Source: an uncultured Syntrophobacteraceae bacterium (GTDB lineage Bacteria > Desulfobacterota > Syntrophobacteria > Syntrophobacterales > Syntrophobacteraceae). From it: DNA of 6,307 nt. Location of the stretch: the NCBI GenBank assembly GCA_937889795.1, contig CALBZH010000392.1, positions 1-6,307 on the forward strand, in the 5' to 3' direction. A model generated the notes under the pieces. That model was not told the origin of the DNA, searched no databases, and was given only the letters and a program-made list of their open reading frames with translations. Position numbers and translations under genes: made by a program. Shown here in pieces: positions 1-5,162 of this stretch (position 1 is the first letter of the stretch; each line of letters opens with the position of its first letter).

Positions 1-1829
1 TCTTTCTGTTGGGATTCCTTGCCGTTCTGCTTCGATTTCAACAAAGCCGGTCCTTTCGCACACAGCTTGAGCGAAGAGGTCTTGCCATGGCGGAGAGCCT
101 TGGCGCGCTGTCGCGAGGAGCTTTGGCGACCTACAACTATGTTGTGTTGGAGCAAGCCGCCAATCAAGCGGCTCAGAACCCCGAAGTGCTGTACGTGATC
201 GTCCACGACAAGGAGGGTCGCGTGGCAGGCTTTAGTGGGCGGCCGGAGCTGCAGGGCAAGGACCTCAAAGACCCGACCTCGCTGGAAGCGCTTTCCGCCA
301 GCAAGCCACTCGTGCACGACAGTATGCCGGGTACCGATGAGAAACTGGGCATGGAGATCACGTATCCGGTTTATCTTCCTGGGTCCACCTTTCGGTGGGG
401 GCTAATCCGGGTAGGACTTTCCCTTGCGAGCATGTACACCCAACTGCGTCAGATGACGTGGATCATTGTTGGGTTTGGGCTCCTGGCGCTGTTTGTCGGT
501 GTCATCGCGGCTTCGCTTGCTGCTCGGCGCATTACAAAGCCGTTGGGGCACCTTGTTGGTGCGACGATCGAGGCAGCGCGGGGCAATCTTCAACCCGCGA
601 TTCCGACCGAGGGGGGCGATGAGGTAGGCGTGCTCGCGGCGAATTTCAAGACAATGATTCAGGAGATCCTGCGGCAACGACAGCGACTCGAGAAACAACT
701 GGCAGAGATCCGCCACCTGCAGCAGTACAATGACCGACTGCTCACCACAATGAGTGACGGTCTTCTGGCCGTGGATCGGCAGGGGAATGTGCGGACTATC
801 AATCCGGCAGCCCGTCGCATGCTTGAATTGCCCCAGGAAGATCATGAGGGCAAAGACATCGAGGCGCTTTTTGAAGGCAGTCCTGAGCTGAAGGAGTACC
901 TCAAAGGGGCGCTCGCTGCGCCGGAGGGGCTTCTCCAGAAGGAGCTCCGTGCCCGTCGCGCTTCGGAGGAGCAGGTGATGCTGGCGAGCTCCAGCTCCCT
1001 TTTGGATTCTGCGGGGGAAGTGATGGAGGTCATTGCGAACCTCCACGATGTCACGGAGCTGAAGAAGCTTGAAGCAAGGATGAGACAAGCGGATCGGCTG
1101 GCTGCTCTCGGTACGCTGGCGGCAGGGATGGCGCACGAGATCCGCAATCCGCTTTCTGCGATCAAGACATTTGTGCAGCTGCTTCCCCGAAAGCTGGAAA
1201 AGCCGGGCTTTCTCGACAAATTCAATCGCACTGTGCCTCGCGAGCTGGAACGGATCAACAGTCTGATTGAAGATCTGCTGGAGCTCGCCAGGACGCCACG
1301 CTATCGCCCGCAGGACCTTGCACTCGGACCCGCACTGGAGCAGAACCTCGAATTGCTTGATGAGCAGATGGGATTGGCACATGTAACTCTCGAAAGCAGA
1401 ATCCCAGAAGATCTCCCTGCCGTGTGGGTCGATGGGAGCCATCTGGATAAGGCTTTCCACAATCTGGTGCGCAATGCGTTGCAAGCCATGCCATCCGGAG
1501 GGTGCCTGACCGTGACCGCCTATGAAGTAGACAATAGGGACGGAGTGGATCAGCGCTTCAGCGGTGACCGTCCCTGGTGTGCCGTGAGGTTTCAGGACAC
1601 GGGAAACGGAATTCCGCCCGAGGTCCTTCCGAACATCTTCAACCCCTTTTTCTCGACCAAGGATTCAGGAACTGGGCTAGGGCTCGCCATCACGTACAAG
1701 GTGATCACTGAGCACGGTGGATTCATTGAGGTTGCTAGCGAGGAAGGGCATGGCAGTAGTTTCACCGTCTATTTGCCCGGCCGCCCTTTTCGAGAAGTCC
1801 TGGAATCGACGACCGCCACTGGTCCCTGA
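1..1829 (+). CDS. Membrane sensor histidine kinase (PDC/Cache-like sensor, HAMP, PAS, HisKA, HATPase), 5'-truncated by the window
   Basis: The frame is open to the left edge (first full codon at 3). The TTG at 9 is probably internal, because the residues around it (FLLGFLAVLLRF) look like the end of a first membrane helix. Counting from TTG9: residues about 20-147 form an extracytoplasmic sensor resembling PDC/single-Cache folds (YVIVHDKEGRV at 62-72). A second membrane helix is at about 149-171, HAMP at about 172-225, and PAS at about 240-350. HisKA carries AHEIRNPL at 375-382 (phosphoacceptor His376). HATPase shows the N-box NLVRNA (485-490), DTGNGIP (530-536), the F-box NPFFSTK (545-551) and GTGLGLA (554-560). 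All catalytic boxes are intact, so an active kinase is expected. The kinase core resembles the NtrB/AtoS/ZraS type, whose usual partners are sigma-54 activators; none is present here. The next gene downstream is a receiver-only protein, a possible phosphate acceptor. The ligand cannot be predicted. Confidence 0.93.
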   Translation, partial: FLLGFLAVLLRFQQSRSFRTQLERRGLAMAESLGALSRGALATYNYVVLEQAANQAAQNPEVLYVIVHDKEGRVAGFSGRPELQGKDLKDPTSLEALSASKPLVHDSMPGTDEKLGMEITYPVYLPGSTFRWGLIRVGLSLASMYTQLRQMTWIIVGFGLLALFVGVIAASLAARRITKPLGHLVGATIEAARGNLQPAIPTEGGDEVGVLAANFKTMIQEILRQRQRLEKQLAEIRHLQQYNDRLLTTMSDGLLAVDRQGNVRTINPAARRMLELPQEDHEGKDIEALFEGSPELKEYLKGALAAPEGLLQKELRARRASEEQVMLASSSSLLDSAGEVMEVIANLHDVTELKKLEARMRQADRLAALGTLAAGMAHEIRNPLSAIKTFVQLLPRKLEKPGFLDKFNRTVPRELERINSLIEDLLELARTPRYRPQDLALGPALEQNLELLDEQMGLAHVTLESRIPEDLPAVWVDGSHLDKAFHNLVRNALQAMPSGGCLTVTAYEVDNRDGVDQRFSGDRPWCAVRFQDTGNGIPPEVLPNIFNPFFSTKDSGTGLGLAITYKVITEHGGFIEVASEEGHGSSFTVYLPGRPFREVLESTTATGP

Positions 1830-1886
1830 GCCCAGAAGCCGTTGCCTCGTGAACCGACTGGCCAGGCTCGGCCCTTCCTTTTGAAC

Positions 1887-1905
1887 GGTCATTGCTCCAA
1901 TGACT
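1887..1905. repeat. Perfect inverted repeat GTCATTG-ctc-CAATGAC
   Basis: Positions 1888-1894 and 1898-1904 are exact reverse complements separated by a 3-base loop; a G-T wobble at 1887/1905 can extend the stem. It lies about 60 bases after the sensor-kinase stop codon. The following bases (tatccggacag) hold no T-tract, so it is not a classical terminator. It may be a 3'-end stabilising hairpin or a dyad protein site; the sequence does not decide. Confidence 0.5.
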
Positions 1906-2009
1906 ATCCGGACAGAAACCTCCTTCCTGTCGCCCCGTCATCACCTTCCATCGATTCTTCCGAGGCCATTGATGGTCCCTTCTTCCCCGTTCGGCTCCAG
2001 TGGTTTTCA

Positions 2010-2034
2010 TGGCATTATTCTTGTTAGTTATGGT
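2010..2034 (+). promoter_or_regulatory. Weak candidate promoter upstream of the receiver gene
   Basis: TGGCAT-N5-TTGTT (2010-2025) resembles the sigma-54 consensus TGGCAC-N5-TTGCW with correct GG-to-G spacing, but the -12 GC is GT. An overlapping alternative is a sigma-70-like pair: TTCATG (2006-2011), a 17-base spacer, and TATGGT (2029-2034). Either would place the transcript start at about 2035-2041, just at the nested hairpin. Both matches are imperfect, so this is a suggestion only. Confidence 0.15.
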
Positions 2035-2089
2035 GACATGAACCATTTGAGACCGTGCCATTGGAAAGGCACGGAATGGTTACGCTCAC
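2033..2089 (+). promoter_or_regulatory. Nested hairpin, candidate structured 5' leader or operator
   Basis: The outer arm AACCATT (2041-2047) pairs perfectly with AATGGTT (2075-2081). The inner arm CCGTGCC (2053-2059) pairs perfectly with GGCACGG (2068-2074) around an 8-base loop (2060-2067). The only unpaired bases between the two stems are tgaga (2048-2052) on the 5' side. GTGA (2033-2036) and TCAC (2086-2089) can add a further 4 bp across a 4x4 internal loop. Fourteen core pairs in a 41-base element is much more than expected by chance. No T-run follows, which argues against an intrinsic terminator. It sits 88 bases before the receiver start codon and may act as an RNA leader structure or a protein-binding dyad. 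Confidence 0.5.
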
Positions 2090-2157
2090 ATGGCTGTTAT
2101 TCCTTGCGGACAATGGATTTCTGAAGCCTTTTCAAAACCAGGGGCTTATCATGGACA

Positions 2158-2163
2158 AAGGAG
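2158..2163 (+). promoter_or_regulatory. Shine-Dalgarno of the receiver gene
   Basis: AAGGAG ends 6 bases before the ATG at 2170, which fixes that start codon over the in-phase alternatives. TTCCTT at 2100-2105, just downstream of the nested hairpin, can pair with it (five Watson-Crick pairs and one G-U), so the site could be masked. Such a short complement is also common by chance. Confidence 0.75.
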
Positions 2164-2169
2164 ACTTGG

Positions 2170-2538
2170 ATGGACGCTCGATCGACTGAAACGGTATTCG
2201 TACTCGACGATGACCAAGGAATCCTCGAATCGTTCGAGGCCATGCTGGGAGATGACTACGCACTGACCATGCTGAACGACGGAGTCAATGCGCTGAAGCT
2301 GATCAGTGAGCGGGAGCCGCGCCTCCTGTTTCTGGATATCAAGATGCCAGGAATCAGCGGGATTGAGATTCTCAAAGAAATCAGTGAGCGTAGACTTTCC
2401 ACCCAAGTCGTCATCGTCACGGCTCTTCCTCAGGATCATTATGAAACGATGGCTCTTCAATTCGGGGTCTATCGTTATTTGAAAAAGCCTCTCGATGTGG
2501 ACGAGGTGGAGGGGATCACCCGTGCTGTGCTTCATTGA
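2170..2538 (+). CDS. Single-domain (CheY/Spo0F-like) response regulator receiver
   Basis: At 122 residues, it is just one receiver domain with no output domain. Receiver hallmarks are all present: the acidic cluster D13-D15, phosphoacceptor Asp56 in FLDIKMPG (54-61), the conserved Thr84 in VIVTA (81-85), an aromatic switch-region residue (Tyr101 or Tyr103), and the invariant Lys in YLKKP (103-107). It should be a functional phosphoacceptor in the cytoplasm. Without a DNA-binding or enzymatic output it must act by protein contact or as a phosphate shuttle in a relay. It sits between a membrane sensor kinase and a receiver-kinase hybrid, both plausible partners. Start ATG2170 is supported by a strong Shine-Dalgarno at 2158-2163. 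The 340-base gap upstream suggests its own promoter. Confidence 0.92.
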   Translation: MDARSTETVFVLDDDQGILESFEAMLGDDYALTMLNDGVNALKLISEREPRLLFLDIKMPGISGIEILKEISERRLSTQVVIVTALPQDHYETMALQFGVYRYLKKPLDVDEVEGITRAVLH

Positions 2539-2574
2539 TCTGGAAGAATTGCCGATTCTGATCGTGATTGCAAA

Positions 2575-2709
2575 ATGAATATCGAGAGGATATTCTTCAT
2601 CGTGTGCAGGTGCGGGGCAATCGGCTCATGTGGGATGCCGGAGGGCCTGCCTGTACCCCTTCTCCTTCGATTTCCCAGGGGACATAGCCAAAAAGGGTGC
2701 CGTGGATGA
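2575..2709 (+). CDS. Doubtful 44-codon small ORF ending in an ATGA overlap with the next gene
   Basis: ATG2575 begins a 44-residue frame (starting MNIERIFFIVCRCG) that ends in TGA at 2707-2709. This overlaps the ATG at 2706 of the receiver-kinase gene in an ATGA arrangement typical of translational coupling. Against it: there is no good Shine-Dalgarno before 2575, the composition is unlike the neighbours, no family is recognised, and its start lies within the hairpin region at 2577-2595. Most likely it is chance or at best a leader ORF. Confidence 0.12.
   Translation: MNIERIFFIVCRCGAIGSCGMPEGLPVPLLLRFPRGHSQKGCRG
2577..2595. repeat. Perfect inverted repeat GAATATC-gagag-GATATTC
   Basis: Two exact 7-base arms (2577-2583 and 2589-2595) are separated by 5 bases, in the 167-base gap between the receiver gene and the receiver-kinase gene. 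The AT-rich arms stand out from the GC-rich surroundings. A second complementary pair, GCCGATT (2551-2557) and AATCGGC (2619-2625), brackets it and could close a larger folded region. It could be an operator dyad or an RNA fold; with no T-run following, it is not a canonical terminator. Confidence 0.45.
2690..2697 (+). promoter_or_regulatory. Shine-Dalgarno deciding the receiver-kinase start
   Basis: AAAAAGGG ends 8 bases before ATG2706, a normal spacing. The longer frame beginning at GTG2697 would overlap this site and has no comparable site of its own, and the receiver fold needs no extra residues. The start at 2706 is therefore preferred. Confidence 0.6.
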
Positions 2710-3872
2710 CGCGGACTTCCATACTGATTGTCGATGACGAGCCTGCGCTTGTGGACGGGTTGACGGAGTTCCTGGAAGACGAGGGCTTTTCCGTTCACCA
2801 GGCGTTAGAGGGGAGAGCCGGGCTCGGTTTGTTTAGGTCCTTGCGGCCAGAGATGGTCCTGACCGACCTCAAAATGCCGGGCCTCCCTGGAATGAGCCTG
2901 ATCGGCGAAATCAGGAAGATTGATAAGAACGTCCCGATTATCGTGATCACCGGGTACGGCACTATGGATGCGGCTATCGATGCCATCCGGCTGGACGTTT
3001 TTGATTTCATCACCAAGCCTATCGATCTGGATTATTTGAAGGTGAAGTTGGACGACGCGCGCGTGTCCATGAAGGCGTCCCAGGATGTCCAGAAGAACAT
3101 GCTAGGATTGCAGGAGCAACTGGCTTTGGTGCAGATGGAATGGAAAGAGCAAATGTCCAAGCTCTCCGAGGTAGAGCCATTGATCCAGACGGGGCGGTTG
3201 CTCGCCGCCGTGCTTCATAACTTGAACAATCCGCTCACTTACATCATGGGGCAGTCTCAACTGCTCTACAATCTCCATCCCGAAATGGAGAATCTCAAGT
3301 TGATCCAAGATCAAGCGCTGCGAATGAGGAAGATCATCGGCACGATCGCCAAACGGGTTCGCGTCTCGCAGAAACGGGAGCAGGAATGGCTGCAGCTCAA
3401 CGAACTGGTCCAGGAAGAGCTTTATTTTCTTGAATCCCACCCCTATCTGAAACATGACGTGGAAAAGGAGTGGCAGCTGGATATGGAGCTTCCTCCCGTT
3501 CGCGGAATAGCAATTGATTTCTGCCAAGTTTTCGGAAACTTGCTGCGCAATGCGATCGAGGCAATGCATGGGATGTCTGTCAAGAGGATCACCCTTCGAT
3601 CCTGGCACAATGCCGATGGCATCCATGTCAGCATAGCGGACACGGGTCATGGCATTCCGGAGCCTTTGATGGCTCGCATCTTTCAGCCCTTTTTCAGCAC
3701 GAAAACCTTTGATGTCGGGATGGCGGGCGGCTTCGGCATGGGAATTGGTCTTTATCACTGCCGTGAGCTGATCCAGCAGTACGGGGGATGGATCGAGGTC
3801 ACGAGCCAACCGAATGTGGGGAGCGAGTTTACCGTGCACCTTCCCGCCACCGAAGCCAATCTGACCCATTAA
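2706..3872 (+). CDS. Soluble receiver-histidine kinase hybrid (REC-HisKA-HATPase) with atypical H-box
   Basis: The protein has 388 residues from ATG2706 and no membrane segment. An N-terminal receiver (about 1-118) has D10/D11, phosphoacceptor Asp54 in VLTDLKMPG (51-59), Thr82 in VITGYG, and Lys104 in FITKP. A helical, probably coiled-coil linker (about 120-160) leads to a kinase core: H-box HNLNNPL (171-177, His171), N-box GNLLRNAIEAM (277-287), DTGHGIP (312-318), F-box QPFFSTK (327-333) and G2 region GFGMGIGL (342-349). The order receiver-then-kinase suggests that phosphorylation of the receiver, perhaps by the upstream kinase, tunes the kinase domain. The residue after the phosphoacceptor His is Asn, where most HisKA kinases have Glu or Asp, so autokinase activity may be changed. 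Residue +4 (Asn175), linked to phosphatase activity in the family, is kept. The lid between the F-box and G2 is longer than usual and glycine-rich. Confidence 0.9.
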   Translation: MTRTSILIVDDEPALVDGLTEFLEDEGFSVHQALEGRAGLGLFRSLRPEMVLTDLKMPGLPGMSLIGEIRKIDKNVPIIVITGYGTMDAAIDAIRLDVFDFITKPIDLDYLKVKLDDARVSMKASQDVQKNMLGLQEQLALVQMEWKEQMSKLSEVEPLIQTGRLLAAVLHNLNNPLTYIMGQSQLLYNLHPEMENLKLIQDQALRMRKIIGTIAKRVRVSQKREQEWLQLNELVQEELYFLESHPYLKHDVEKEWQLDMELPPVRGIAIDFCQVFGNLLRNAIEAMHGMSVKRITLRSWHNADGIHVSIADTGHGIPEPLMARIFQPFFSTKTFDVGMAGGFGMGIGLYHCRELIQQYGGWIEVTSQPNVGSEFTVHLPATEANLTH

Positions 3873-3923
3873 ATGAATACCGTGCTGTTTTCGGGGTCCA
3901 CTCTCGTTTTGGAATAACCTCCT

Positions 3924-5102
3924 ATGACCGCCACGATGATTCGCCTCGGATGTGAGGTGCTCTGCGACGACTTTCCCTCCTGGCTTCGCCGTGCACGGAT
4001 CGGGCTGCTTTCCAATCAAGCGTCCGTTTCGGGCTCTCTGGAGCATGTGAGCACCCTGATTCGTCGCGCGGGCGCATCACTGGTCTGCCTTTTCTCTCCC
4101 CAGCATGGGTTTCTGGGGGAAAAGCAAGCGAACATGGTCGAGTCGGACCACGCAATGGATGCGGATTCGGGGCTCCCCATATTCAGTCTCTATGGGGAGT
4201 TTCGCCAGCCCACCCCGGCGATGCTTGAGCGCATCGACGTCCTGCTCGTGGATCTTCAGGACGTCGGCACAAGGGTCTATACGTATTCCACCACCATGGG
4301 GCTCTGTCTGGAGGCGGCGAGTGCCATCGGGATGAAGGTCGTGGTTCTGGACCGTCCCAACCCGATCGGGGGGGCATGCGTTGAAGGCAACGTTCTGGAG
4401 CTCTCGCATCGATCGTTTGTCGGCCGCTACGGAGCTCCGATGCGTCACGGGATGACGATGGGCGAGTACGCGCGATTCATCGTGCGTAAGGCAGGCCTGG
4501 ATTGCGATCTCAACGTGATCCCCATGAGGGGGTGGGCCCGTCGAATGCTCTTTCCGGAAACGGGTCTGCCATGGGTCTTCCCGTCGCCGAATATGCCCGC
4601 GTGGGAGACCGCACTGGTGTATCCGGGCATGGTGCTGCTGGAAGGGACAAACGTGAGCGAGGGACGGGGCACGACGCTTCCGTTCATGTTGTTCGGTGCG
4701 CCTTTTGTTGATCAGAAGGAGTTGGGGAGGCGCCTCAAGGAGAAGGGGCTGCCTGGGGTGGCTTTCAGACCGGTCACGTTTGAGCCGGTTTTCGACAAGT
4801 GGAAGAGCCAACTCTGCAACGGCTTCCAGATTCACATCCTGGAATGGGATCGAGTTAAGCCCTATACCCTTGGCCTCGAGCTCCTCCAAGCCCTCTTGGA
4901 TGTCCATGGGGATGCGTTCCAGTGGCTGCCGCCGCCCTATGAATATGAGTGGGAAAAGCTGCCGATAGACATTCTGTTGGGTAATGGCTGGCTTCGTGGG
5001 GCTCTGGAATCCAAGGCTCCAGTGTCTCAACTGGAGGCCGAATGGACATCGGAATTAGACGGCTTCCGGGATGTCCGCCAATCCTGCCTTCTGTATCCTT
5101 AG
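3924..5102 (+). CDS. namZ: NamZ-like exo-beta-N-acetylmuramidase family protein (DUF1343, GH171), no signal peptide
   Basis: The product has 392 residues, close to the family's core length. Family motifs in order: SPQHGF (58-63), SLYG (88-91), DLQDVGTRVYTYSTTM (110-125), LDRPNPIGG (142-150), EGN (154-156), PMRHGMTMGE (172-181), SPNMP (221-225), and YPGMVLLEGTNVSEGRGTT (233-251). The characterised Bacillus subtilis member (NamZ, formerly YbbC) is secreted and removes terminal MurNAc from peptidoglycan fragments. Here the first 25 residues have charged and polar stretches and no hydrophobic core, so the protein is probably cytoplasmic and may act in muropeptide recycling. The family's usual PEHG is PQHG here (Gln60), with a glutamate nearby at E66. 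ATG3924 follows an in-frame stop at 3915; its Shine-Dalgarno is weak, and ATG3936 is an alternative. The 51-base gap after the receiver-kinase allows co-transcription. The family call is firm; activity and substrate are not shown. Confidence 0.9.
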   Translation: MTATMIRLGCEVLCDDFPSWLRRARIGLLSNQASVSGSLEHVSTLIRRAGASLVCLFSPQHGFLGEKQANMVESDHAMDADSGLPIFSLYGEFRQPTPAMLERIDVLLVDLQDVGTRVYTYSTTMGLCLEAASAIGMKVVVLDRPNPIGGACVEGNVLELSHRSFVGRYGAPMRHGMTMGEYARFIVRKAGLDCDLNVIPMRGWARRMLFPETGLPWVFPSPNMPAWETALVYPGMVLLEGTNVSEGRGTTLPFMLFGAPFVDQKELGRRLKEKGLPGVAFRPVTFEPVFDKWKSQLCNGFQIHILEWDRVKPYTLGLELLQALLDVHGDAFQWLPPPYEYEWEKLPIDILLGNGWLRGALESKAPVSQLEAEWTSELDGFRDVRQSCLLYP

Positions 5103-5124
5103 CGCGAAGATCATAAGACCTCGT

Positions 5125-5162
5125 GGCCGGACTCTCACGATTCCATGGTGAGAAGAACGGCC
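5125..5162. terminator. Nested hairpin at the convergent gene junction, possible bidirectional terminator
   Basis: GGCCG (5125-5129) pairs with CGGCC (5158-5162), and TCTCAC (5133-5138) pairs with GTGAGA (5148-5153) around a 9-base loop. This gives 11 pairs with a 3x4 internal loop. It spans the short 32-base gap between the convergent namZ-like and ANTAR genes and includes the stop codon of the latter. Position is right for a shared terminator, but neither side has a T-tract, so the evidence is weak. Confidence 0.3.

Larger units (their letters stand above)
1830..2169. other. 340-base intergenic region rich in inverted repeats, no convincing gene
   Basis: The stretch between the sensor kinase and the receiver gene has short open frames only, none with a good ribosome binding site and recognisable protein. 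It is pyrimidine-rich at about 1916-2000. It contains a perfect 7-bp hairpin (1888-1904), a weaker GACAG/CTGTC pair (1911-1915 with 1927-1931), and a nested hairpin (core 2041-2081). No stem is followed by a T-run, so no intrinsic terminator is called. The length and structure suggest a separate promoter and a structured 5' leader for the receiver gene, rather than tight co-transcription with the kinase. This is inference. Confidence 0.6.

Noticed and set aside
402..1484. Long - strand open frame (360 codons) opposite the sensor kinase
   Set aside because: It lies wholly opposite a kinase gene with clear HAMP, PAS, HisKA and HATPase motifs. Its translation is compositionally odd (rich in Arg, His, Gln, Leu) and matches no family I know; it is a shadow of a GC-rich gene.
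2091..2108. TGGC ... TTGC as a sigma-54 promoter near 2091-2107
   Set aside because: The spacing between the GG and GC elements is two bases too long, and the position after TGGC lacks the consensus AC.
2041..2110. The leader hairpin as an ANTAR target RNA
   Set aside because: Known ANTAR targets are two adjacent small stems, each with a hexanucleotide loop having A at position 1 and G at position 4. Here the loop is 8 bases and no second matching stem was found.
2076..2189. 37-codon frame starting at ATG2076 with a hydrophobic start (MVTLTWLLFLA)
   Set aside because: Its start sits inside the 3' arm of the nested hairpin, there is no ribosome site, and it overlaps the receiver gene out of frame by 20 bases. 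A leader peptide cannot be excluded but is not supported.
2697..2705. GTG2697 as the start of the hybrid kinase
   Set aside because: It would overlap the AAAAAGGG ribosome site, which is ideally placed for ATG2706, and it adds three residues not needed by the receiver fold.
3102..4046. - strand open frame of 314 codons opposite the hybrid kinase and the namZ-like start
   Set aside because: It overlaps two well-supported genes, has no recognisable domain and shows the biased composition of a shadow frame.
4077..5030. - strand open frame of 317 codons opposite the namZ-like gene
   Set aside because: It is antisense to a gene carrying all DUF1343 motifs, has His/Arg-rich composition and no recognisable family.
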